Assembly (NCBI GenBank): GCA_950295325.1
Contig: OX485805.1
Location: 11,658,501-11,722,500 of the forward strand
Direction of reading: 5' to 3'
DNA length: 64,000 bases
DNA from: Polytrichum commune
Lineage: Eukaryota; Streptophyta; Polytrichopsida; Polytrichales; Polytrichaceae
Each line of letters starts with the position of its first letter. Position 1 is the first letter of the stretch. Below are positions 24,605-35,304 of the stretch, piece by piece. The notes beneath the pieces were generated by a model. That model saw nothing but the letters and a program-made list of their open reading frames with translations, was not told the origin of the DNA and searched no databases. Made by a program: the position numbers and the translations under genes.

Positions 24605-24898
24605 TTTACACCTAGAGGTTGGGCCAGTTCGTTGTGTAAGAGGCTTGAAATCCTCACTTGTGGTTGGCCAAAGGGCTGAAATCAGTCCCAACCCCTTTAC
24701 ACCTAGAGGCCGGGCTAATTCGTTCTGTAAGAGGCTTAAAATCCTCACCTGTGGTTGGTCAAAAGGTTGAAATCGGCCCCAACCCCTTTACACCTAGAGG
24801 CCGGGCTAATTCGTTGTGTAAGAGGCTTAAAATCCTCACCTGTGGTTGGTCAAAAGGTTGAAATCGGCCCCAACCCCTTTACACCTAGAGGCCGGGGC
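24605..24898. repeat. 91-bp tandem repeat, three full units plus a partial fourth
   Basis: Units start at 24,605, 24,696, 24,787 and 24,878 with an exact 91-bp period. Units 2 and 3 are nearly identical. They include TAAGAGGCTTAAAATCCTC and GTGGTTGGTCAAAAGGTTG. They lie within the left end of the 24,598-25,716 element. Confidence 0.95.
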
Positions 24899-25154
24899 GA
24901 TCTGGTGGTATGGATTTTTTAAATCAAAAAATGCATGGTATGACACGGCCCGAGCTCGTTGAATTGGGTGCACCCAAAATGGAAGGCCAATTCTTGGCCT
25001 CGGGGCCAATGTCAAATTTCAATTAAAAAACAACTTTATGAAAATAAAAAATGTTTTTTTAGCAAACCATATCCATTAGATTATGTGGAAATTTGAACGG
25101 CTCTATGCTAGATTATGCTAGATTTATTGAATCAGCCTAACTTCTTGGCCCTAA

Positions 25155-25576
25155 GGCCTTTCACGGGGAGGTCACTTCATTGTCAAGTTGACACCACGTG
25201 CGGACAAAGTTTGCTACCCCTATATTACATGCCATATATAATTTTAAAATTTATGATATTTTTTCTACATATACATAACCATTGATAGTATCTTTTGTAT
25301 ATTTTTCTGAAATTTTTTGTCATCTCTATTTTTTTTAGTAATTGTTTTAGTTCAGTTCTGTATCATTCTAGTAAAAAATGGTATGTTTTATGAAAAAAAC
25401 AAATCATCAAATTTAGTTACCACTCTTGACTATGCCATAGGTACTGTGTATATCTACTCATGAAAAAAAATTGATAAAATTTTGATCCATTTTGGTGGTG
25501 CAACTTACCAAAAGAAGATTTTTTTTGGTCGCACGTGGTGTTCAACTTGACAATGGAGTGATCTACCCGTGAGGCC
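25155..25576. mobile_element. Internal inverted repeat, probably a nested MITE
   Basis: Left arm 25,155-25,205 (GGCCTTTCACGGGGAGGTCA, then CTTCATTGTCAAGTTGACAC, then CACGTGCG) and right arm about 25,527-25,576 are inverted copies with a few differences. The loop is AT-rich. It lies inside the 24,598-25,716 element, so it is either a nested MITE or a subterminal inverted repeat of the host element. No clear target duplication. Confidence 0.65.
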
Positions 25577-26247
25577 TTCACGTATGGAAAATGTGGCCCC
25601 CATTATAATCTTATTATAATGTGTAGTTGAGGCCGTCCTCCAACCCAAAAAGGCCTGAAATTTCATGCAATCAACCTCAAGGGGAATTGACCCGGCCTCT
25701 AGGTGTAAGGCAGCCCTTAGAGGTTTCGAAGTGTCATGTATGTTGTTAACTGTCAATATGATACTACACGTTTATAGTAGTTAGTGTCACAAGCGTAATA
25801 ATCAGTGTCAGTGAGCCTATTCTTAGGTGTCACTAATAATGTGACCTCGTGACATGTGATGTTCAAGTGTGCTGACTAATATATTGGCATGAGTGGGTTC
25901 AATAATGGTGTGAGGTGTGGTGACAATTGCTACTCCAAGCAAAGTAACAACCCACAAGATTGGCCAGATGGGTGGACTACTTTAGTGCTTCCAAGCAATG
26001 ACCTTCTAGTTCCTATGATCCTTCGATTGCTTCACGTTCATCCATGCATCACATTCATATGTGCATTTCATCCATCTGGGCTAACCACCCAAATTCATCC
26101 TAAGCCCATTATTACATCCCTTATAGAACTGCTCTTCATCCACTCGACGCCATGTTGGTCCTCGTATATTGTCTAATTTTCTTCATTCATCTAGTTCCTA
26201 ATAGTTGATTTCCTTTCTTACAAGACCGTGAGCCTTAACTAGCTCAC

Positions 26248-26869
26248 ATGAGGCGTATACCTATGTTACACGACAACCTACAAGTTGACTAAAGTGTACA
26301 CAAGTGACACTTGACATTCTTATTCTCAAGGATATATCTTGCTTGCATACTAAACACATGACACTTACCATCAATGTGCTTGATAAAATATTTTCCTTGC
26401 ATACTAAAACATAAAACTATCGTCTCAAGTATCCCAATGTGCTATACCGAATGTCCAAATGTAAATATTGTTTCACTCCAAACATTTGCTTATGTTGACG
26501 CATAGCATCATGTTGGCAATTGGTAGACGTGGCACTTTGAGACCTCTAGGCATCTAGTATAGGCCCTTTCGGAGATAGTGTACATGACACTAAATATCAT
26601 AAATTGTGTATTTGTCGACATAAAAAACTTATTTTTAACGTGACAAATTGTTTATATTATGACATTTAACGTTGGGATACTCAAGATGGTAGTTTTGCCC
26701 TTTTAGTATGCAAGGGGAATTGATTATTGTGCTTATTGATGGCAAGTGTCATGAGTTTACATTTTAATATGCAAGAGGAAGATACTTTTGAGCATAATAA
26801 TGACAAGTATCATTTGTGTAGACTTTAGTCAACTTGTAGACCATTGTGTAACATGTGCCTACACCTCAT
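26248..26869. mobile_element. Long-terminal-inverted-repeat element, about 620 bp
   Basis: The left arm (about 26,248-26,450) reads ATGAGGCGTA, ATGTTACACGACAACCTACA, AGTTGACTAAAGTGTACACA, CTTGCATACTAAA and CTCAAGTATCCCAA. The right arm, read from 26,869 on the minus strand, reads ATGAGGTGTA, ATGTTACACAATGGTCTACA, AGTTGACTAAAGTCTACACA, CTTGCATA(C/T)TAAA and TTGAGTATCCCAA. The arms are about 200 bp and moderately diverged, with a short non-coding centre. Long arms resemble Mutator-type or fold-back MITEs. I could not fix a 9-bp duplication. Confidence 0.7.
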
Positions 26870-27325
26870 AACACTATCGAACATACTCGTGTCGAGATAT
26901 TAGTAAATGCACTTGACACTACTGATGAAGTTGTTGATGATTAGTATAACCTAACATACACCTCAAAACACGGTAAGTGAAACTATTACACATGTGACAT
27001 AAAATACCATAAACAACTTACCACATTTATGGCTATGTCAATGATTTCTTGCCTTAGACCTGGACTCGAACCTAAATTCCTAGGGTTTAAACTTATGCTT
27101 TCGACCAATAAGATCGATCAATTTCATAGTTTCTTATGTGGGCCCTAGTGTAGGTCCACATGAAGGGAAGTTTACATAAGGGTGAGGGTGAAAGTAACTA
27201 GGAGTTCAGCCACCTCCCAACGGACCTTGTTTTTGGACTCAAGCTTGGATCCAAAGCTTGAAGGTTGGCTACTCAACTTAGGGGTGTTTTCATGAATCAC
27301 GAGTGATAAAAATTTTGTGTGTGAA

Positions 27326-27343
27326 GGGGGGGGGGGGGGGGGG
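27326..27343. repeat. G18 homopolymer
   Basis: Eighteen consecutive G, the longest homopolymer in the window. Exact length is likely uncertain. Confidence 0.9.
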
Positions 27344-27386
27344 CACAATAGTGCCACAATTCAATTCAATCCAGTTCTTATGGAAT

Positions 27387-27481
27387 TGATTTGGGCAAAC
27401 CAACCCATACACTCATTCCTTGTTGAATGCCTAAACCCTTGCGTCCAAGGAACCAATGTACATATTGGTTCACGTTAGCCT
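27387..27481. mobile_element. hAT-like nano-MITE, 95 bp
   Basis: Begins TGATTTGGGCAAACCAACCC and ends near TATTGGTTCACG with an inverted match. The flanks TATGGAAT (27,379-27,386) and TATGAAAT (27,482-27,489) form an 8-bp target duplication with one change, as expected for hAT elements. A second copy, in reverse orientation, is at 63,084-63,516. There it is split by another insertion, and its net length without that insertion is 94 bp. It has no coding capacity and must depend on an enzyme in trans. Confidence 0.75.
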
Positions 27482-30481
27482 TATGAAATTACACCCAAAT
27501 GTAAACTCCTTTTCTCCAAAACGTTGTTATTAGTCAACATGATCGTTTGATTTCAAAGTTTCTTTTGTCTTGAGCCTTATTGCGAATTCATGTTAAATAC
27601 ACTACAAAGTTGTATTAGTGTGGGGCCAAGATAATTTTGTAGAGCCCAGTCTAATCTTGACCCCACGCCTTATTCATAGTTTTAAATTGGTATGGATCAC
27701 ATTGATTGTTTTTCTAGGAAATCAACGTGGTTGATGACTTCATTTTATTCTAATCTTGATATAAGATGACTATATTTTTTTTCAAGGTGTTGGTCGGAAA
27801 TCTTGATGAAGAAGTAAGGGAAGACTTGGAGTCTTGAACCCACATTATTTCAACCCCAATTAGACAAATAACATGGCTCATGTTAATCATTTCAAAGCCG
27901 ATTCCCCACCCACACTAAGAGGACTAGTTAGTAGACTTGTTCTCAACATGCTTGTGGTTAATCTTTCTCAAGGGGCTCCACTAGACCAGGTAATCGAGAT
28001 CATTGTCAACTCAGCTTATAGGGAACATGCCAACGGTGCATTGGATGAATGAAATATACCGTTATTCTCATGTATGGCAATTTCCTATTGAATTTCTTGC
28101 TCTAAAATTATTCATATGCTTTTCAAGGTTAACCTTGTGCAGTAAGCCTCGAGCCAACATATGACTTCACTTCACTTGCAACTAAGTAGGGTTGAGCTAG
28201 TGACACTTGACGAGAATTAGGATATGATTAAGGTACGTGAGAGTTATTTGGTTTGTTTTTCATGTTCTTCAACAGATGCTGATTAGACTTAATTACCCCA
28301 CCATGAATTACCATGCGTGTCTTAAAGAAGGGCGGGTTTTCAAGGTGTTGGTGATAGGTCTAGCTAGTGTTCCAAATTGAAGTCTTCAATGTCTTTCAAA
28401 CATGATTTGGTCCTTCAAAATATGCCTCTTTGAAAACAACCTTTGAAAACACAACCCCAAATCGAAAATGAAGATGTCATTTGAAGTCCTCAATATAACA
28501 TGTCCGTCAAGCATTGTTCACACGAAAATCGATTAGTTAAATTTCATTCGTCCTTGGAGAGCAGAGACTCGAGAGTCAAAAGTCCCTCCCTTTGCTTCCT
28601 CGCTACCACCTCCGTCCTTGAACTTGTAATCTCTCATTATCCCCTCAGATGTCCCCTCAGATGCCCCTCTCCTCCGGATACGCCATTTGCTTCATCTCCA
28701 TCACCACACACCTCGGCACTGAGAACTACACTAGATCGATTGGTTTTGGTTGCCATTCGGACACGCCGAATTGGTGGCTTCTAATTTGATCTACTTCACA
28801 CTAGTACGGGGCATATGGGCATGCATGCAAGGGGGGTTGGATTACCATGAGCCTAAATGCTCATCTGCTAATGCAAGGATTGAAATCGGCAACTAGGTCT
28901 AAGAGTTTCCGAATTCAAGGCTCTCATGTGTTGGGGTGGACTCTAAAACTAGGTTCAGATGGGTATAAGTATGACTGCTTGCTGCGTTTGCTTTGTTGGT
29001 TTTGGAATGAAGGTTCAGACATCAACATGTAATAATTCGGGGCGAGGAGGAATGTGGTGGAATAGCAACAACGGTAGGGGAGGACCAACGGTTGCAAGGA
29101 TGCATGTAAGGATGATTTCTTCACCATGTGATTTGATCAAGCGCTACATCTATGCTGTGGATTGTCCTTCGTGGGCTCTTGTCATGATGATGATGATCTT
29201 AATTGTAGAAAATCATTATGCTTTCGTTGATTTATGATGTTACGCCCCCAATGATGAAAAGTGACGCACAATATTGTTCTAGGGTTATTGTAAACATGCA
29301 TCAATGATGGTTATTAGGGTTAGGGGGTCTCGGTTCGTTTAAGAAACCATGTTGAAGGATTTTGTAGTATCAAAGCTCAAGAGAATGTTGAACATGCAAA
29401 GATAGAACTAACTACGAGACGTTAGTCAATGCGGCCAAGCTTTTTAGCCCGAAACACTACCCGTAGATGAATTGGATAGAGGGACACTAACCAAGCCAGT
29501 TGGTGACACATTTCCGTTGGAGCGACGACCTTGTTAATTGATGTAATGCCGAATTGCTAGAATTCGTGGAGATGTTATCTCATGTTTGTGAACACCGAGG
29601 TATGCATGACTATTGGGTATTTGTGCGGCAATGACCGGGAGTTTATGGTTACACGTGTAATTCAAATTTGATGGGCATGATTATGCTCTCAAATTTAACA
29701 AACTCCCGGAGCGGGAGTTCCCATGGCATGCCACACATGATGCCACATCCATGATGGGCATCATGCCCGATCACGGTGCATGAAACATGCAGCGATTGCC
29801 CATGTGTGGCAAAACATTGGAACCCATGAAGCATTAGAACATCGATTATGCAAAACATTGCAGTGATCACCTTGTCCCACCTCAAGTTCATTGTGGGTGA
29901 TTGGTCACCCTAGTCATTGGCCTTTCATGTAGTCGATGTAGCTTGACATGCCTTGACCTTAAGGACATGCGTGGTGAACTATGCTTGAGTTAGACTTACA
30001 TAATGGAATTTTTGTTGCATTCGTATATCTAAGATGAAGCGTCTACAAAAGCCTAATAAAAAATCGGATCTCCCCTATTTTATTTATAGTCATTGAAAAG
30101 GCATACTTGTTGATTCCTTAGCTTTACACATATGTCATCCCAATTGTGTTCATTGTGGAGTGGAGTAATTACTAATATTTGAAAACGTAATTCAATCTCT
30201 TTTAAATGTGTGTCTTTATGAACTTGTTTTGTGCAAATAATTGTGGTTGTGGTTGTGGTTGATGGTGGGTTGGTCTTCCCTATCGCATTTTGTCATTAGC
30301 TCAAAAGTCTTAGACTTGAGACAAAGTTAAAGTGATTATTATCCATGTTGGTCTTGAGATGTAGTTATTACTTAAAGTGGTTGTCTCCTTAACTTTCTCC
30401 CCAAACTTTGGCTTCGAAGCTCTCTAATGATGCCACATGAGCACGAACAACCACACATAAATAGTAAGTTTGTAATCAACA
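27482..30481. other. Intergenic; nothing convincing
   Basis: Three kilobases without a supported gene. A C/T-rich patch at 28.58-28.72 kb has a short frame without a recognised domain. An imperfect hairpin around 29,700-29,830 (CCCGGAGCGGG, and ATGATG...CATCAT words) is present. The R2-like word TTCATTGTGGAGTGGAGTAA occurs near 30,150. Confidence 0.45.
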
Positions 30482-31429
30482 TTACCGTAGTTCAATAGCA
30501 GGTTCGGCACAAAATAATTCTAAAAATAGATTCCTAAAATTTTGGAATATTATTGGCATTTTTGCCGAATATAAAATTAATTATTTTTCAAAATTGCCTA
30601 AAAGTAAGAAATTTTTACTTCTCACTAGAATTTTACTTACAATGGAAGCATATGCAAATTTTGAAGGAGAGAAGGTGCTCCTTTTGTAATCAAGCTCACG
30701 TACATTAGTCCACAAAGAATATGGGTTAAGAAGTAGCAAGACTCTAGGCGAGGCTTTTCAAATGTGTTGTACACAAATTTCTGGAGTCCAATTGAGCATA
30801 GAAGATGAAGTTTAATAGAATTTTGTCCAACTAACAAAAGTTGAGAAATCAATCCTTCTTCCACCTCCAACAAGTTTTGTGTCAAAATAAGTCTTTATGC
30901 AAAAGATATGGACAAAACATTGCAGCCGTGTAATGATCAAAAAATTAAAATGCGTTCATAACAGTTTTTTGGAGCTCATTTGTGCATAGAAGATCAACTT
31001 TTTTGGAATTTTGTTGGTCTAAGAAAAGTTTAGAAATCAAGTAATCTTTCACCTCCAACAAATTTTATGTCATTTGAAGACTCTATGCAAAAGTTATGCG
31101 TGTTATAAAAATGACGTCTAGCTAGGTGCTTCACCTCAAAGTTTACATATCCCATATGCATTGTTAAACACAACTCCACTCTACTTGCATAAAGCACAGA
31201 GCATTCTCAACTCTTCACTCACATCTTACTTGTCATTCAATGCAAGAGAGATGTACAAGATCTTAGTTGAAATAGAAATTTAAAAATGAATGTAAGTCGA
31301 ATTTTTAAAAATTAAAAGAGAAAATTGCCGAAAATATGAATATACTATTTTTAGGTTCCGAACCTACTTTTTGAACTTTAATTAAATATTAGGCAGCAAG
31401 TTGCCTAACCTGCTAGTAAACTACGGTAA
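30482..31429. mobile_element. F5 MITE, about 948 bp, TACCGTA ends
   Basis: The left end reads TTACCGTAGTTCAATAGCAG, then GTTCGGCA. The minus-strand reading of the right end is TTACCGTAGTTTACTAGCAG, then GTTAGGCA. Subterminal parts also pair (AAAAATAG, CGAATTTT...AAAATTGCCGAAA words). The interior is AT-rich and non-coding. The 61.0-kb element shares the start ACCGTA and the block ATAGCAGGTTC at the same offset, so both likely respond to the same transposase type. Superfamily uncertain. Confidence 0.75.
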
Positions 31430-31579
31430 TTAAGCCTTTTCCACCAAAATAGAACCAAAGAAAGTAATACCATGCCCACATCAAGGCTAGTTGTTGCTTC
31501 TTGGCAATAGGAGGAGTCCCTCTCAATAGCAAAAGTTCATCTCTATCTAAAATTTACTACACTAAACAGCGTATTTAGT

Positions 31580-31785
31580 GCCACTTACTATTTGGAGTTA
31601 CACAATGCTATATACTTTTACTATTAAGGTGATTTTTTTACCAAGTAAAGATCTTATTTTTCTATAATGTCCAAACAACCAATTTGACCTTCGTTGACAA
31701 AAAAAAGAAGAGGAATGCATTAAACACTTATAACAATGCGTAAATCCACATAAGAAGGGACATTTAAATACGACATTTAGTGTAC
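31580..31785. mobile_element. F4 hairpin-type MITE
   Basis: Carries TTACTATTTGGAGTTACACA, ATGCTATA, a TTTACCAAGTAAAG word, TCTATAATGTCCAAACAACC and ACAATGCGTAA in the F4 family order. Non-coding. Confidence 0.65.
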
Positions 31786-31842
31786 TAACAGCGAGAATGT
31801 AAAGTGTACTAAGTGCGAATATTTAGTGTACTTATTTAGTGT

Positions 31843-32090
31843 ATGATGCAGTTGTTGGTCCTAGTGTGGGCGTGGTTTACACTAGTGCCCGGGAAATTTT
31901 TGGGCATAGCCGGTCAAGATCCTAGTGATTCTAAATCCAACCGGTTACATATTAACATCTTCCGGTGTTGCTTTCATTCATTCGAGGTATGCTCTTCTAT
32001 AAATTCCTCTAAAATGATCGGTAATTCTCCTGAAGTCTCCAACTTCAACCGGTTCATGTGTAACTAACCGTTGGTTCTCCCCGGACATAG
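31843..32090. repeat. R1 dispersed repeat, long copy
   Basis: Carries TTTTTGGGCATAGCCGGTC, GATCCTAGTGATTCTAAATC, CAACCGGTTACATATTAACA, ATTCATTCGAGGTATG and AATTCTCCTGAAGTCTCCAA in the same order as the 8.4- and 21.5-kb copies. A 74-codon frame crosses it but has no domain. Confidence 0.6.
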
Positions 32091-32751
32091 GTATATTTAT
32101 TAAACCATAACCACGTCTAGTGCAAATGACCATTTGCATTTAAAGTGCATCCAACTATCAAGCCCATTATCCTAAGCTTCCCTCGGTGTTGGGAACCGTG
32201 TTCATTACTAACCCAATTAATTTAATGCCAACTTTCTGCAGCAAGAATTTAACCCACATGCATGCAAGGACACGTCACCAGCGCCTGTAGTTAAAAAGTG
32301 ACAGGTGGACATGACAGGTGGCAGATCTAGAAGTAGGGAAGGGGTTTCCTTCCAAAGTTACCTGGTGACCTGGCGACCTGGTGACAATCCATGGGTATTG
32401 AAATTATCCTCGGGTCTAACCTCACTCCATGCCTCTCTTGCAGTTGTGGCCATTGTACTTGATAGAAGGATAATTATAGGGTAAGGGCTTCGTTATAAGG
32501 GCGAGGATAATTATAAGAGTCACCTTAGCAAAGATAAATTTGTCCATGGGTTACATAACCGTGTACTAGAGAACCAATCATTGAGCCCAAAAAATGCCAA
32601 TGGTTGTTGGAATGCATTTCACTAACCCCGATAAGTCGTGTGGGTTGTGGTACGGTTGGCAATAAAAAGCCAACTTGGCTTTCTATATGCGAATCTTGTG
32701 CACCATGCTATGTGCATGTTGTTTCATACAATTATAGGTAGTAGTCCTTGA

Positions 32752-32853
32752 AGGGGGAGGGCAAACCAACTCCTACACCAGTACCTTGGTGCAGGATTAC
32801 AACCCTGCCTCCAAGGTGTACCGGTGCACAAGTTGGTGGTCCCCAGGCCCCCT
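32752..32853. mobile_element. About 100-bp hairpin repeat
   Basis: The arms ACCAACTCCTACACCAGTAC, then CTTGG, pair with CCAAGGTGTACCGGTGCACA, then AGTTGGT. The outer AGGGGG and CCCCCT also pair. It resembles the nano-MITE in carrying GGGCAAACCAAC but has a different loop. It may be a sub-family, or a MITE that can form a small-RNA hairpin. Confidence 0.55.
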
Positions 32854-32859
32854 AAAGAC

Positions 32860-33787
32860 CATGAATGGTAACAAGAAACACTCTTCTCCCTGTTTATATT
32901 AGTGTACATGTTTATGTCATAACCTTCTTAATTGAGACATGTGGACATTTGAAGTTTTTTTTTGTTTTTTTTGTTGAACGTTTGAATTTCACAAACATAC
33001 GGTCCACTTTGTATGATGAGAGGTGCGATAAGAACTCGCCCACGCCAAGCTCGTTGTAATTTCATTCCAAGTGGGTCCCACTATATTGAATGGAAGTCTT
33101 TGACCCCATATTAAAAGTCAAATGGGCTAAAAATGAAATGATCCAGACATACAACGTTCTTATATGTTTTCACCCTTCCCCATGTTCAATGTCACGAGAC
33201 CAGACCTGATGGAAGATATATGAATAATGAGGAGTGCACTTAAAGAAGTTGCTTGCACAAAATCCATCAATGTTGGAGATTTACCTTTGGAGGAGTTTAA
33301 ACGCACCACTAACTCATATCATGCCCACACCAAGGCCAACCATTGGTCTTGGGTAGCATGAGGAGTCCCTTTTGACAGGGAAAATACCTTTTTTCCGAAA
33401 TGCAATGCTACCAATAAGGATTTTTCGTCCCACTCACATCTAGCTCATTGGATATAACGGATTGTAGCTTCGCTAGTGTCTATGATACAAGACTCTTATC
33501 AATATGGAAACTCTCCCACTAGTGTGGGCCAGTTGCTAGTCCAAGTGTGGGCATGGTATTACATACTCATAACAAACCCGCTCATGTTGTATTTGCATTT
33601 TTTTCATATGCAATGCAAATGCAAGATATGCTCTTACTCAAGCCAATATGAAGGAGACGGATGAAAAGTAAAGACAACATGTTGAACCTCCTTTTATATG
33701 TGAGAGATATGCAACGAAGGTTATACATAATAAGACAACGATTATTTAACCTTCGGCCTACTTGTTTTCTCTAGTATCAGCTATAGA
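32860..33787. other. Intergenic; nothing convincing
   Basis: No supported gene. Near 33,505-33,545 a CCCACTAGTGTGGGCCAGTT word resembles the edge of the R1 copy at 31,845. Confidence 0.4.
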
Positions 33788-33849
33788 TAGATGAACTTGA
33801 TGAGTTTGAGAAATAATTGGTTGAGGTTTCAGACTTCAGGAAGATACTA

Positions 33850-34127
33850 CACTACATATGATATTTAGTGTCACCAATCCTAATTGTCGCACTCAATACT
33901 AATTGTAAATTGTGGTATAGTGTCACCAACACTAAATGCTAACCCAACATTATCTGTCATTCATTTTCATTTTTAGGATTAAAGGTCATTATTGGTAGGG
34001 TTTTGGCCAATGGATGAGCTCATCCATCGTCCATGACACTATTTGTAAACTATTCATAAGAAGTGTCATCCAAAAAGTTACCATAGTGACAATAAATACC
34101 ATATGACACTAAATATCATATTTAGTG
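33850..34127. mobile_element. MITE A, CACTAAAT family, TA duplication
   Basis: Left end CACTACATATGATATTTAGT and right end ATATCATATTTAGTG, with TA at 33,848-33,849 and 34,128-34,129. The interior holds ACCATAGTGAC, AAGAAGTGTCAT and CCAACACTAAATG, shared with copies B, C and D. Non-coding, 278 bp. Confidence 0.85.
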
Positions 34128-34196
34128 TAGTTACATATGAACCAGATGAGTATGAGAAATAACCGGTCGAGGGTTCAGACTTGAAGAAAATTACTA

Positions 34197-34585
34197 CACT
34201 AAATATACCAATTAGTGAGTGTGGCAAATTAGTGAAGGTGATATTAAATTTCTTTATGCTATGAATGAGTGCCACCAAAAGATCTTAGATATAAGATTAG
34301 AAAGCATTGTTCATCTCAACATTGGGCACTACTCATTTAAAGTACTGGCACTTGGCATGAAAGTATTGGCATTTGGCACTGTTCGCTGACAAGCACGTGG
34401 TGCACACTAATCACAAGCATGCATTAATTTTCTTTGAGATCAATGATAAAGAAGCATAGAGTTTACTATAGTCATGAATTTAGTGTCACTTAGCAACAAC
34501 TTTAGCCCTCGGTAACTTTGACATTTGGCTAGGTTGTGCGTGTGACTTGAATTAATACCACCCTCATTAATTGGTATATTCAGTG
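34197..34585. mobile_element. MITE G, CACTAAAT-like, distinct interior
   Basis: Left end CACTAAATATACCAATTAGT, then GAGTGTGG. Right end in minus-strand reading CACTGAATATACCAATTAAT, then GAGGGTGG. Flanked by TA at 34,195-34,196 and 34,586-34,587. 389 bp, non-coding. It shares only the outermost bases with MITE A and forms its own sub-family. Confidence 0.85.
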
Positions 34586-34802
34586 TAGTTGCAAATGAAC
34601 TGGACGCGTTTGAAAAATAACCAATCAAAGTTCATGTCTTTAGAAAAATACCAATCATTTTAGAAGAAAAAACAAGATATAATATTGAAGGCAACGCATG
34701 ATGAGTGGCAATTTTGTTTGGGTATGCTTTTGCATCTTGGACGGAGGCCACTTTTCGTTCTCGGATGCATATGTGATTCAAGTATAGTTGGGCTTGCTCT
34801 TA

Positions 34803-35304
34803 GGGCCACTTCACACATGAGACTGAGTGCCCATGATCATTACACTTCAAGCACTCTCATTGGTGGAAAAGGCGGAGCCGGTCCGAGTTCACTTCACACT
34901 ATGCTTGAGGGACCAACGGAGGAAGCGAATGCAAGATGGATGTAAAGTCTACACATATTCCTACATGACATCAAATGAATCATGCTTCAAGGTCACTTGG
35001 ACTATTTTCAAACACCATCTCTTGGAGGTAAGCCCAACACAAAACCGGGAGACCATGGCACTCTGAACGCTCACAACCATTGGTTTATTCTATTTTATCA
35101 TGTGTGAGGACCCGCATGGATAGAAATGTATCGAAATAGCATTTGGTTGAGGGCCCGGTCACATATGACTTCACACTACACGTGAGGGTCCGTGACCACA
35201 CTACATGATTTTGGAGGCGTGTTGGGACGGCCATTAAACACTTTCATTTGGGCTCTCACAACAATGCCATGGTCACGGCTCTCGGCTCGTGTGTGAAGTG
35301 GCCC
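34803..35304 (+). mobile_element. T1 Harbinger-type MITE, copy 1
   Basis: Starts GGGCCACTTCACACATGAGA and ends with CTCGTGTGTGAAGTGGCCC, its inverted match. 502 bp. The left flank is TTA (34,800-34,802) but the right flank is GTC, so the duplication is mutated or lost. The interior matches the copies at 51,054-51,555 and 55,228-55,726 in reverse orientation. Frames crossing it are by-products. Confidence 0.85.

Larger units (their letters stand above)
24598..25716. mobile_element. Harbinger-type element with amplified left end
   Basis: The left end GGGCCGCTTTACACCTAGAG is matched in inverted form at the right end (minus-strand reading from 25,716: GGGCTGCCTTACACCTAGAG, then GCCGGGTCAATTC). 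The 3-bp flanks are CTA (24,595-24,597) and TTA (25,717-25,719), close to a Harbinger-type duplication but not identical. The left end is followed by 91-bp tandem units that each repeat the terminal motif TTTACACCTAGAGGCCGGG, at 24,605, 24,696, 24,787 and 24,878. The interior is AT-rich and non-coding. The ends resemble those of the 51.6-kb Harbinger element (GGGGCGGTTTACACTA), so it may have been mobilised by a related transposase (inference). Confidence 0.7.
33788..34655 (+). repeat. R1-derived 66-bp unit in three copies, split by two MITEs
   Basis: Three diverged copies of one unit (ATGAAC...GAGTTTGAGAAATAA, CAGACTTCAGGAAGATAC) occur at 33,791-33,849, 34,130-34,196 and 34,588-34,650. MITE A lies between units 1 and 2 and MITE G between units 2 and 3, each at the TA that follows the (G/T)ATAC or ATTAC end of a unit. 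Removing both leaves a tandem array of R1-type sequence. Confidence 0.7.

Noticed and set aside
24257-24861. Several overlapping frames up to 114 codons
   Set aside because: They are created by G homopolymers and the 91-bp tandem repeat.
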